Shown here one piece after another: positions 48,986 to 60,200 of a stretch of 64,000 nt of DNA. The stretch's first letter is position 1. Every line of letters starts with the position of its first letter. The stretch lies in contig JAURVB010001728.1 of the NCBI GenBank assembly GCA_033002965.1, positions 1 to 64,000 of the forward strand, read 5' to 3'. The notes below the pieces were generated by a model, which was not told where the DNA came from, ran no database searches, and was given only the letters and a program-made list of their open reading frames with translations. Position numbers and translations under genes: made by a program. Origin of the DNA: Piper betle (taxonomy: Eukaryota > Streptophyta > Magnoliopsida > Piperales > Piperaceae).

Positions 48986-49603
48986 AGAAAATTTTCCTGC
49001 TAGTCGCCCTAATCTAGGCCGTCAAATATAATTTAACAGCTCAAATCTGTTTTCTTTAAAAAAACTTTCCTCCTACCTCCCACTGCCATCTACGTCGCCA
49101 CCACCGCCGCCCTCGCCGTCCACAGCCACTGTGCTTCCCCGCCGACGCCCGCGCCCATCGTCGAGCCCCTACCAGAGCCCATGCCCTTTGTCATGCCTGG
49201 GCCCCCAACTGCAATCACGCCCTCCTTCCCCTGTCTGCATTGCCATGGACTTCCACCACGCCCACACTGGGGCATGGGTGTGGACATGGATGTGGTGGAG
49301 GAGCAAGGGTGGTGGCACCGCAGGTGTGGGCGAGGCAGAGGGAGGTGACGCGGGCGTGGGAGCGGGAATAGGCATGGGCGTGGCGGATGAGCAAGGGAGC
49401 AGGGGAGCAGCAGTGTGGGCGGGGGTGGGGGTGGCCACCCAGGTAGGGGCACGGCGATGAGGGCGTGGGCACCCAGCGGACTGTGGCATCGCTGGATTGA
49501 GGGCGATAGCAGCAAATTGGATGAAGATAAGGGTTTTTTTAAGGAAAAAAATCTGGGCCATCAGATTATATTCGACAGTCCAAATCGGGGCAACTGTAAA
49601 AAA

Positions 49604-49608
<5 letters not shown>
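48986..49608. mobile_element. Foldback element 3, about 620 bp, right end at (TA)n
   Basis: The left part from AGAAAATTTTCCTGCTAGTC through GTCAAATATAATTTAACAG matches the reverse complement of the right part (GTCGAATATAATCTGATGG ... ACAGTTGCCCC ... GAAATTTTTTTAC) with scattered differences, giving long imperfect inverted ends. The right end abuts (TA)n (49609-49636). The centre (49100-49500) is GC-rich, low complexity and carries open frames on both strands that look non-genic. End motifs resemble the two elements at 4.3-7.0 kb. Confidence 0.6.
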
Positions 49609-49636
<28 letters not shown>

Positions 49637-49721
49637 GGGAGCAACTATGGTGTGCTGCCAAATCTGGGCTGCTGGATTGAAATCCAGCGGCCTAGATTTC
49701 ACACTTGCCCTAGCACCGCCC
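49637..49721. mobile_element. Minimal 85-bp foldback element inside (TA)n
   Basis: It lies directly between two TA tracts (49609-49636 and 49723-49730). Its arms AAATCTGGGCTGCTGGATT and AATCCAGCGGCCTAGATTT form a 19-bp stem with a few mismatches; the outer GGGAGCAACTA also pairs loosely with TAGCACCGCCC. It appears to be a short relative of the neighbouring foldback elements. Confidence 0.65.
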
Positions 49722-50059
49722 GTATATATATAAATATGAATTAACCACCAAATCGAATACCAATGTGGCCCCTCGATGGGGTCATGCTCCCATCCATCAT
49801 TCGTGCATAGAAAATCTATAAATTGTATCATGCGTATAAGGCCTAAGAAGGGTCTATAAATAGCGCTAAAACAACTTTTGATCTTAATTTCATGTTTTTG
49901 AAATTCACATCAATGAATCTCAACCTTTAAGTTTTATAATCTGGTAAACTCAATAAGATAACCCTAGGTAGTGTGATCTAATAAAACAACACTAACTACG
50001 ATCTTACAATATCAATCAAAATTGTTATAGTGCCAAATAGTAGATCAAATAGAGAGAAG

Positions 50060-51471
50060 TCTTACAGACCTGTGAGGCAAGCTTCGCATCTTAGCTCAAC
50101 AAGCTCGACTCCATACAGCCTAGCAAATGCACACCACTACTCAAACTCTAAATGATGCATGCATGCAATGACATGTAAATAATTCTAAATGTAGTATATG
50201 ACATAACATGTAAGACAAGAAATTAAACACATCATATCTCACAATAATCTTATTGCATATACATGCTGAACATGCCAAAAATTACACTAGATTCTTATAA
50301 ATCAATAAAGATATTAAAACAAAGATCTCGGTATTTCATGAAATACATTTTGGGATTAAATTTGCATACTTCAATCTAGTCAGAGATATCGAGATGCCCG
50401 AAAGACTCAAGGTAATTTAATTGAGATACTTGACACTAATCAAGAATAAATCTAATTAAATTATGGAAAATAACTTAAAATTTTGGGTCAATTATTTAAA
50501 CTTAAGCCAAATAATAATTTTGCTGTAGTGACTTTAATCCAAAGAATTTGAAAGATCTCACGTCACACCCAACGATTATTATAAAGTTTTAATCTTTTTA
50601 AAGTTCCAACCATCATTAGGTAGATTTTACAAATTTAGGCGGATACAATTATTTTATTATATTTAACACTCAAAAATCACAACAAATAATAAAAATTATA
50701 TTTTTATCATAAAATTAACATGAAAATTACTAGATTTTCATGATACATAAATATCTAGCCATTTACATGCCTAATCATAGAGATCTATATGCAAACATTA
50801 TAAATGTGCACGGAAAAAGAAAAGAACAAGGGAGGAAGCGTGCACCTTGACGGGTGGGGGGGGGGAGGTAAAAAGGAAGAAATGGGACCCACATGGCAGT
50901 GGCCCGTGGTGGTGGCATTCAAGAGAAAGAAGAAAAGGGGAGACTAGCAAGGGGGAAGGAAGAGGGAGAAGGAGAAAGAGGGGAGGAAGGGATGTGGAAA
51001 GGGAGGGAAGAGGAGAGGAGAGGGAGGGATGAGGGAGGAAGAGCAAGGCGAGGGAGAAATGGGTGATGACCGGGAGAAAAAGGGAGGGAAAGGAGAAAAG
51101 AGATGGGGGAGGGAGAAAAAGGGAGAGGAAGAAAAGAAAGGAGAAAGAAGAAGGGAACAAAGGGGAGGGGAAGAGAGAGATACTGAGGTATGCCCAAAAT
51201 ATATGCGATTCGATTTTAAGCCTAACACAACGTAAATGCATGTTGTGCACAAACCAGACGAGAACACGGCCTTAATTTACCCCACACAACTAAACAAAAC
51301 ACAACCCATCGGTTTAACAATTAATGGCGACGGAAAAATGCCCAAACCTACAAAAATACATAAGGATCATTTTAATACCAGACCAATCAAACCGGATTGA
51401 CCGCATGCTATTTAAACCGTGTCAATTATAAACCACACGTAAAATACTGGGCCGAAGGGCCAGGTTTTACA
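50060..51471 (-). mobile_element. LTR in minus orientation, 3' limit unclear
   Basis: Read on the minus strand it begins TGTAAAACCTGGCCC at 51471, like the TGTAAAACCC start of the first LTR. It then has a pyrimidine-rich leader (51190-50850), and near 50110-50050 contains GAGCTTGTTGAGCTAAGATG, GAAGCTTGCC and AGGTCTGTAAGA, matching 34690-34735 in order. It has no coding sequence. Its end probably lies between 49740 and 50060 but no terminus is visible. Confidence 0.5.
50850..51190 (+). repeat. Roughly 340-bp polypurine (GGA/GAA) tract
   Basis: Nearly every base on the plus strand is A or G (GGGAGAAGGAGAAAGAGGGG-type). It coincides with the expected CT-rich leader of the minus-strand LTR. Long polypurine/polypyrimidine mirror sequence can form triplex DNA. 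Confidence 0.85.
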
Positions 51472-51561
51472 CGGGTAAAATTGTTTTCTACTCCTGATTG
51501 GAAATTCTTGAATATCAAGTTTGATGCAATGTGAATTCACACTTATTTTTCTGTGTTGCAG

Positions 51562-51625
51562 AAGAGAACTGCAGCTGCACAAGTTGAGGGAGAAATACAT
51601 GACCTTGGTCGAGGACTCTTTTGAG
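51562..51625 (+). pseudogene. Isolated exon-like segment of an unidentified gene
   Basis: A 64-nt segment with a TGTTGCAG acceptor and a GAG/GTTTGA donor reads RELQLHKLREKYMTLVEDSF in one frame, resembling amphipathic helix. No neighbouring exon is recognised on either side, and an LTR lies directly upstream. It may be a chance frame or the remains of a gene broken by insertion. Confidence 0.25.
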
Positions 51626-51629
51626 GTTT

Positions 51630-52930
51630 GATTTGATATTATTATAGAGATAGGTTGGTTCTTTATATTATCTAATTAGATTACTAGGTTTTGACAATCT
51701 TTTACTGTGATTGGGAGACAACAACAATGTTAGTGCGTCGGTTTGGGTTTTATAAAACCTTATTTTTTCATTGATAATCCCCATTGGAATTTGAATTAGT
51801 TTTCGTTCTTACAGGGTCATGTTTGGCTTGGAAAAAAAAATGTTTACCGTGAGTGAAAAAATAATAATAATAAAATGGTTATAAACATCAACCCCCTTAC
51901 ATTACATTATATTAAAATGTTTAGTTTTTTTCGCTCTTATTATGTTTCAGTTTTTTTATTGTGGTTGATTCTGACCACGCAATAATTCTATGGGCTCATT
52001 TATTTAATTTTAAATAATAATAATTATTATTATTATTATTTAGAAGAACTTTGGAATATAATTTTATTCGAATAGGAATCCTAACAAAATTAACAAATTA
52101 TTTTTTATATATTTATAATCATATTACACTAATTAAAGTTAGTTAATGAATAATACATGCTTAATTTAAGGTTTTTACATATATTTGATTCAATATTTCT
52201 ACATTATTTAGATTTTTTATCTATATATTTATTTATTGTTAGGAAACAAATGAAGTATAACTCTATTCGAATAAAAAATGTGAAAAAATGGTAAATTGCA
52301 TTTTAATGTCATTAATAAATTTCAAAGTGTACCCTTTTTGTTGTTTTTATTTTTGGTAGGGAGCCCCCAGTTTTAAAGAAATTTATGTGTGCCTTCTTTT
52401 CTAAATAAATGAAGGAGGTAAGAGAATGGAGTTACGAGGTGCACCTCTGCTTGTGTGTTTATGTCCCTGAAAATATTCTTCGCCATGCACGCCCATCCAT
52501 ATATTAAATATTCTATGAAACCAATCACGAAGAGTTAGAAAAAAACATTTTTATTTGCAAGACTTGTTCGTTCATATATAGTTAATACATCCAAATTAAA
52601 AAGTTGAAGATCAGACGCTAGAGACTGACATCTTCTTCGTTCTCTCCCTCTTACCTTCCAATGCCGGAATGAACAAGTCAATATTGGCATGGCAACAGAC
52701 ACATCAATACCCATTAAACTGAGCAGCAAAGCAAGACCTTCGGAAGTTCATGCACCAACTCGTTTGTATAAACGATAGTTTTGCAGGGAACAATAGTCCG
52801 TGTCATTAAACTGTTTAATTTAATTGTATAGGCAATTGGCCATGAATCGTTCATGGATGCTTGTAGCCGACAAGTGCCAATTAGTTTTCATGACTTCATG
52901 TACAGTTTGCTTAACATTAATATATATATC
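51630..52930. other. AT-rich region upstream of the DXS pseudogene
   Basis: I see no recognisable gene. Short A/T repeats such as (AAT)n near 52015-52045 are present. Confidence 0.4.
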
Positions 52931-53042
52931 TTCTACTATTGTATAAGCTTATCTATCTGTCACTGCTAGAAATCATGGAGCAGCAGTTTTGGGACTTTGC
53001 TCATGCTAAGCTGCTGGTAGAGGAAGCTCGAAGCAATCTACG

Positions 53043-56000
53043 ATGGCCTCTCATCTTCCAGTTGGCAAAGGGAATCTTTGTACTGCTATATCAGAGGTTG
53101 CAAGGAGCACTGTTTGCTCATTTGGGAGGACGGTTTGTCGGTCCAGTCCTCTTCTTCCATTATATCCAAGTGCATGCTTTTGTATCCTTGCTGCTAATTG
53201 CTCTAGCTGAACTCTGGTAATTGCTCTAGCTAAACTCTGGCTTCTTCATGTTGGGGATCATATGGAGGAAGACCATGACTTGGGTATTTGATGCTTTCTG
53301 CTTTAGGAGTTTGCAGTGGCTTGTACTGGGTCGAGTAATGGGAGAAGGAAGGTGGCGAGCAATGAGAAGAATGTGAGGAAGATAGAATTTTCTGAGGAGA
53401 AGCCTGCAACTCCCGTGTTGGACACAATAAACTACCCAGTGCACATGAAGAACTTGTCTACACAGGTGAGTTCATTCAAAGACAAACAACATTTTGAATG
53501 GTTGGTATCTTTAGATTTCTGGGGTAAGAATGTGATGGCTAATATGTTTTTTTTTTAGTTTTCTTCTATCAGGATCTTGAACAGCTAGCAGATGAATCAA
53601 GGGCGGATATAGTGTACACAGTTTCAAACACAGGTGGGCATTTGAGTTAAAGCTTGGGAGTGGTGGAGTTGGCTGTAGCTCTTCATCATGTGTTCAATGC
53701 TCCAGATGATAAGATCATATGAGATGTTGGTCATCAGGTAAAGAAGATATAATCGCTCATTTTTCTGTGTATCTTTTGTCGAGTCTCTCTACCTTTCAAT
53801 TTCTATTGAATCATCACTTTCTGTATTTGATGTCTGAAGGCAATCCTGATATGAAATTTGCAGGCGTGCCCACATAAGATTTTGGCTGGGAGAAGGTCAA
53901 GAATGCATACAGTTAGGCAGACATCAGGCCTCGCAGGTTTTCCCAAAAGAGATGAAAGCATTTATGATGCATTTGGTGCTGGGCATAGCTCCTCTGCTGG
54001 TCTTGGTATAATCTCCAACCTAACTCTTCTCCCATTCCTTCTACTTTATATTGTCATCTTCATGCACACCCTATCCCAAATAAGCTGGCTAGTTTCGATA
54101 ACCAAATACCGAACGAAGCAAATTTAATCAAATTACTAAATACAAGTCCAGACAGTTATATCAGTATTTCAGTGTCTTAACAATTTTTCATCCTCAAGCC
54201 TAAACACTTAACAGATGCAATCATATTAACAGGAATGGCAGTTGCTAGAGACCTTCTGGGAAAGACGAACCATGTCATTTCTGTGATTGTAGATGGAGCC
54301 ATGACTCCAGGACAGGCCTATGAAGCCATGAACAACTCTGGCTATCTTGATGCAAATCTTATAGTGGTCTTGAATGATAACAAGCAAGTTTCTTTGCCAA
54401 CAGAAACCCTTGATGGCCCCGCTACACCTGTTGGAGCTCTTAGTTCTGCCCTTATCAGACTTCAAAACTGCGCGGAATTCCGAAAACTCAGAGAAGCTGC
54501 TAAGGTATAGCCTTAATTTCATTTTTTAGGCAGTTAACTCCCCAAAGGATGAAATTTAATACAAATAAAGTACAAACGTTTGGGAAAGGCATTCCACCGT
54601 TAAAAATTTACCATTTGATCACATAAATCCTATTTGAGGACTCATGTCCCAGTTATCTTTTCAATATCAGGTGACAAGCACTGTTACCCATGAAGTGTTT
54701 TTTTTTTTTGACAGAATTTTACTAAGAAGATGGGGGAAAAGGCACACGAAGTAGCAGCGTAGATGGAAAAATATGCGAGAGGGATCATTGGTGCATCTGG
54801 GTCATCTCTATTATAGGAGCTTGGGATGTATTACATTGGGCCTGTAGATGGGCATGATGTGGAAGACTTAGTTGCAGTACTTTGGAAGGTAAAATCCATG
54901 CCTGCACCAGGGCCAGTGCTCATCCACATTGTCACAGAGAGAGGAAAGGGTATCCTCCTGCTGAGGCTGCAGCAGATAAAATGCATGGAAAGAACCCTAC
55001 TTTTTGATCAGATATCGTATAAATTTTATAATCAATCATTTTCCTTGAGCTCTTTAACCTTTGCTAATACCCTTTTGTTGCTTAGACTAAATACATGATG
55101 AAGCTTTTTCATGAGCTTGCAAATTCAATTCAGGTGTGGGGAAATTTGATCCAAAAACTGGCAAGCAATTCACACCCAAGTCGGCTACTCTTTCCTACAC
55201 AAGACACTTCGCCGAGCCTTCGATAAAAGAAGCAGAAATGGACAGCAAGATTGTGGCCATTCACGCCGCACTGGGTGGTGGGACTGATCTTAATTACTTC
55301 CATAAAAGTTCCGAGCACGTTCTTTCGACGTCGGCATTGCCCAACAGCACGCCGTCACGTTCGCTGCCGGCCTGGTCTCAAGCCTTTCTGTTGCCATTTA
55401 CTCGTCCTTCTTGCAAAGAGGATATGATCAGGTGAGGACTCCCTCACTCCCACTTCATAATTTTCCTTGCAGCTTTCCCTTTACCGCGATTTTACATTCC
55501 TCATAAGCAAAACTATTTACCACTAATCATGAAAATTATTTTTCGAAAATATACCTACTTTGTTTACCTCTTATAACTGGTTTTTTATGAAGGTGGTGCC
55601 TGACGTTGATCTCCAAAAGCTTCCAGTACGCTTTGCAGTGGACAGAGCTGGTCTAGTTGGAGCAGATGGACAAACTCACTGTGGTGCATTTGATATTACG
55701 TACATGGCCTGCTTGCCGAACATGGTGGTCATGGCCCCTTCGGATGAAGCCGAGCTGATGCACATGGTGGCAATGGCAGTCACCATCGACGACCGGCCAA
55801 GTTGCTTCCGATTTCTCCAAGGAAATGGGATCGGCACGGCCCTGCCACACGACGGCAAAGGCATCCCAGTGGAGGTCAGTATCTGGAACACTGCTTCCAT
55901 TGTCAAAAAAGCAGAGAAGAGTTATCTTGTTTTGATGCTCATCTCTGTAACAGGTTGGCAAGGGAAGAATTTTGATGGAAGGAAGCAAGGCTGCAATTCT

Positions 56001-56471
56001 GGGTTTTGGTCCTGTAGTCTAGAATTGATTAGAAGCAGGCTACATGCTTGATGAGCACAACATATCTGTAACTGTTATGGATGCTCGGTTTTGTAAGCCA
56101 TTGGATGGGCACCTGATCAGAAACCTTGCAAATGAGCATGGAGTGCTACTTACAGTTGAAGACGGATCAATTGGTGGATTTGGGTCTCATGTATCACATT
56201 TTCTCACCCTGAATGGTGTTATTGATGGAACTCTGAAGGTGAATGTCATAGCTCATACTAGTTTCAAGTCAAAATATGAATCAATTGCTAAGGATCATAT
56301 CTGTATCATGACAGTGTGCTATTTTTTTTGCAGATGAGATCAATGATGCTTCCTGATAGGTACATCGATCATGGATCACATGAAGACCAAATTGAAGAAG
56401 CTGGACTATCTGCTAGGCACATAGCCGCTACTGTTTTAACCCTCTTGGGGAAAACTAAAGAAGCCCTTTAA
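53043..56471 (+). pseudogene. DXS: 1-deoxy-D-xylulose-5-phosphate synthase pseudogene (DXS3-like), 10 exons
   Basis: DXS is the thiamine-diphosphate enzyme that starts the plastid MEP isoprenoid pathway. Exons: 53043-53181, 53317-53465, 53573-53737, 53864-54005, 54233-54504, 54715-about 54987, 55134-55431, 55593-55874, 55954-56238 and 56334-56471, in normal order from the plastid-peptide-like start to LPDRYIDHG and the C-terminus. Segments such as [26 protein letters not shown] and [10 protein letters not shown] are clear, and wording such as HHVFNAPDDKI and HKILAGRR points to the DXS3 clade. It is dead: stops occur in exon 3 (two), exon 6 (two) and exon 9 (two), frames change near 54950 and 55308, and the exon 6 donor is lost. 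IAEQHAVTF reads IAQQHAVTF, removing the catalytic Glu, and the diphosphate-site GDG reads VDG. The retained introns exclude a processed copy. Confidence 0.92.
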
Positions 56472-56479
56472 TTCAATTA

Positions 56480-57255
56480 ATACAATTTATATACCAATTC
56501 TTAACAACTATTAGTTGAAAAAATTAAGGCATGTAGAGAAGCCGTTCACCCCCAGAGGAACTTCATTTTCACCAATTGATTATTTAGCCCAAACTGAAGT
56601 GTGTACAAGGCGAGGGCAAATGCTTCACATTTACAGCCATAGAAATGCATCCTCCACTTAGACCTGTATGGTAACCAACATAGCTAAAAAATTGCCAGCA
56701 AAAAAAATTTGCAAGTTCTAGAAGATGGTTTTCAGTTCTTTTACTTCTCTTCCACAAAGCTAACTTCCCTTGACTTAAATATGCAAGTGTCAAAGCTAAC
56801 AACCCTATCAATGTATGTCTACCGAACATTTACATGTCCACTATGCCTTGTTAATCTAGCAAAACAAGACCACTCAACTCCCATTCAACATTCTAATGAA
56901 CTGACTTACCTTCATGCCCATCAGGTAGATAGTTCACATAAATACTGCTACATTAATGCAACTGCATATAAGTGGTTTCCCACTCCCACTGTACCCAAAA
57001 AGTTCTGCAATAACATTCCCTTCCGACAATTTTCGGAGAAATCAATTTAAATATCAATTATCCATCACATTTGAAGGCGGGCATCTGAAGTGTACTTGGC
57101 AGAATCAAGCCTTTTGTGTCTTAAGTTCAACTTCATAATGTATAACTTGCCACATTGCGCAAACAGGAATTTTTCCAATGATATATCTGTACATCATGTA
57201 ACTATTTTTCGCAAATAGATAACACCAAACTCAGCTGACCTATGGACTCGGTGGT
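56480..57255. other. Intergenic region between the DXS pseudogene and the GATA gene 3' end
   Basis: Short frames only. It presumably contains the 3' UTR of the minus-strand GATA gene. Confidence 0.4.
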
Positions 57256-57257
57256 CA

Positions 57258-60200
57258 TCATCCTGCGGTAGTTGTGGGCAAGTCACCGGATCCGGATGAC
57301 TGAAGACGTGCTTGAGCAGGCATGGCTTTAATGTTTAATATGCCCTGCAATAGTAAAAAAAAAGTGAACAAACAATTTACATGTGAATTAGAATTATCAC
57401 AATATCCAATGTCAACCTCCACACTAAAATATGAACTTGAGGTGTTCAACTTAATGCTATAGACTAATATTCAAACACATCACACATAATGATGGAGACT
57501 GTAACTTCTTTAAATCATGAGTCTCAAGCTAAGCTAGACAGAAAAATACCATATTATAAGATCCTGGTGCAGAATAATCTCCTGTCTTAAAGATTAGCAG
57601 CATTCGTTAAGTTTGCTTTGGCATATCACAGGGAAATGTCAGATATTTTGCTGAGCTTAAAGGTGTAAAGGCATAAGATGAAGAATATATGAGAACCACC
57701 ATTCATAATGAGGAAAGCCAGGAACATCACCAACAATCTAAATCACAGCTCACTAGCTTGCTTCAGCTGCAGCCAACATTACTTATGACTGCAACAGAGG
57801 AAAGGATCTAGCCACGGCTGTTGGGCTCTGCCTGCAGATAGCCAGGCAGGAAAGGGGGAAGGCAAGAAGCAAGGAGATGGAGGAAACAGGACTTAAAATT
57901 TCTCGAATTTTCCAGATAAGTGTCAAAAAAGGCTATTGGATCCGACCAAAGCACAAAGGCTGAATAACGAGCGGCTTCATAATTTTATTCAAAGCAGGGA
58001 TGTTTCCTCAGGATATCAGATCTTTAAAATGAAAATGAGCGCTTTTCAATCTTCCAATGCTTCCCACCTGGGCTCGGCTAAGAATGATATGGAACATTTT
58101 GATCTTTGACATATATAATTTGACCATTCATTGAAATTATATATCCTGAAGTCATGCTGAGGAGACACGAGATACATGTCAAAAAGCACATTTAAATTAC
58201 TTTTGTATTACTTTCACAGTATCATAGTCCCATACTATTTTTTGCCATAAATATTTGGACCATACATTGCATTTTTTAGAAACATGTGAACTTTTCTGTT
58301 AACATTTTAATCTTATAATCATCCCAAGGAAATGACATCACCATGTATGTCAAAAAGGACATTTGAATTACATTCAAAAATAACTATTATAGTTGCCAAT
58401 AACCTAATATAAATCTAAAAAATAACCATCTTTAAGTTTAAACTTTGATCAGTAATTAGTGATGTATCAAAACTCATATCAAAAGTCCAAAGCAGAAGAG
58501 CCAGGTCCATAATAAAAAAAATTCATGAAAGGCTTAAGCCATAAAAAGCCCCACGAACTAACAACAACCATGATTATAGTAAACGTATTATGTATTACCT
58601 TGGCAGGTTCAAAAGATACATAAGAACAAAAATCTCGATGCCAGAGATTCATGCACATTCAAAAACTAATATTTAAGAGCAAATTATAGACTACGCATTT
58701 TATATATGAGTCCTAATCTGCTGCGAGACTTTGCAGATAACAAGGCTGCAAGATATAGTAGGGGATGGCTACAAGCATTTATTCATTTTGGAATTTCGCA
58801 ACTGCCCCTTAGAGGTGGATGACAACTATCACAATTCAATGTGATTGGGTCTTACAGCCAAAGCCTAACAGCAGCACCCGTTTACACCTCATTTGCATTC
58901 TTTATTTGTGGTTGCTTATGCTTAATAAAATGGATAACACAAAATCATCAAAAAGAGGTTCAATATATTAATCACACTAGAAATCTAACAAAACAAAATT
59001 AATTTCTTTAAAAAACTAATTAAGTGAAATTTTTTTCTTAAAATATCAGTCATTCAATAATCAGTTAAATTTTTTTAAAAAAAAGTTAAAAATTTGTTTA
59101 AGGGAATAGTTAAAAGAAATGTCTTCATAATAACCTTGTTAACCCACTTCAATCCACAAGCATTGCAGAGTGTTCTTGGGCCATCTGGTCCTCGACGCAT
59201 CATGGGGGTTGATTTTTCAGATATACCACAGCTGTGACATCTGAATAAGTCATGTAAAGAGTTAAAAAGGAAAAACAAGGTAAGCATACACAACAGTAAC
59301 CTGTTATACAGACGTACTCCATGACCAAACTATTTGATCAACTTAATCATGACATTGGAGATTTAACAAAAATTTATATTTCCATGCAAGTAAAAGATTT
59401 GGAAAAAGTTGGTGTGAGATTAAGTTACTTGTGAATTTTGTAAAAGGAATGATAATATATCTGGTATGAATAAAAGAAAATCAAATTTAATGGCCAAAAC
59501 TGATGTGTTTTCATTCTTATCCTTTCAGGTATACTTGCAAGAAGATTTTAAAAAATAAACAAGGTAAAAATATGTTTAAACAACTTTAAAGTGAATAAAC
59601 GGGGAGGTGACAAGGAAAAAAAGAGCTTACACAGCTTCAGGTACTTTTGCACCAGAACTTGAGTCAGACCCCAAAGTAGGAGTCATTGATTCCTCTTCAG
59701 CCTTTTGCCTTGATGATGCAAACTGACCTTTTATTCGCTGCATCCTAAATACAAAATGAACACAAGTACCTATAAGTGGCAGCCTGACAAAATAAAACTA
59801 GCCCAATAGAGAGGGGTCAACATGTGTGACAGTCGCGGACAATGGATCTTTAAGTGAAGTAAAATACAGCAATTGTTTACAGTTACGCACACATTATTTC
59901 CGATTCATACTTCCTCTAAATGGGCAAGTTCCTAGATATGTATTTACTCAAAAAGAACCAACTTCCTAAGTTAAGAAACAGTCAAACTTGCAAAGGTAGA
60001 ATGGGAACCAAGGAGGAAAAGGTGAAAATAATTATATCATCTAAAAGGCAAATTTACCAGTTTTCTTGTATAAAATAGATGTTATAATCTAGTTTACACT
60101 ATCGACAAATAGGCATAATTAATATGCTAGGCACCAAAGGGCAGCTTGGTGCACAATGGCTCCCGCATGTGCAGGGTCCAGGCAAAGGTTAAACCACAAA

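Noticed and set aside
49090..49561. Proline- and histidine-rich frames on the minus strand
   Set aside because: Same situation: GC-rich core of a foldback element, open on both strands, no recognisable domain.
50798..51267. Ser/Pro/Leu-rich frames on the minus strand
   Set aside because: Translation of the polypyrimidine tract; composition explained by the simple sequence.
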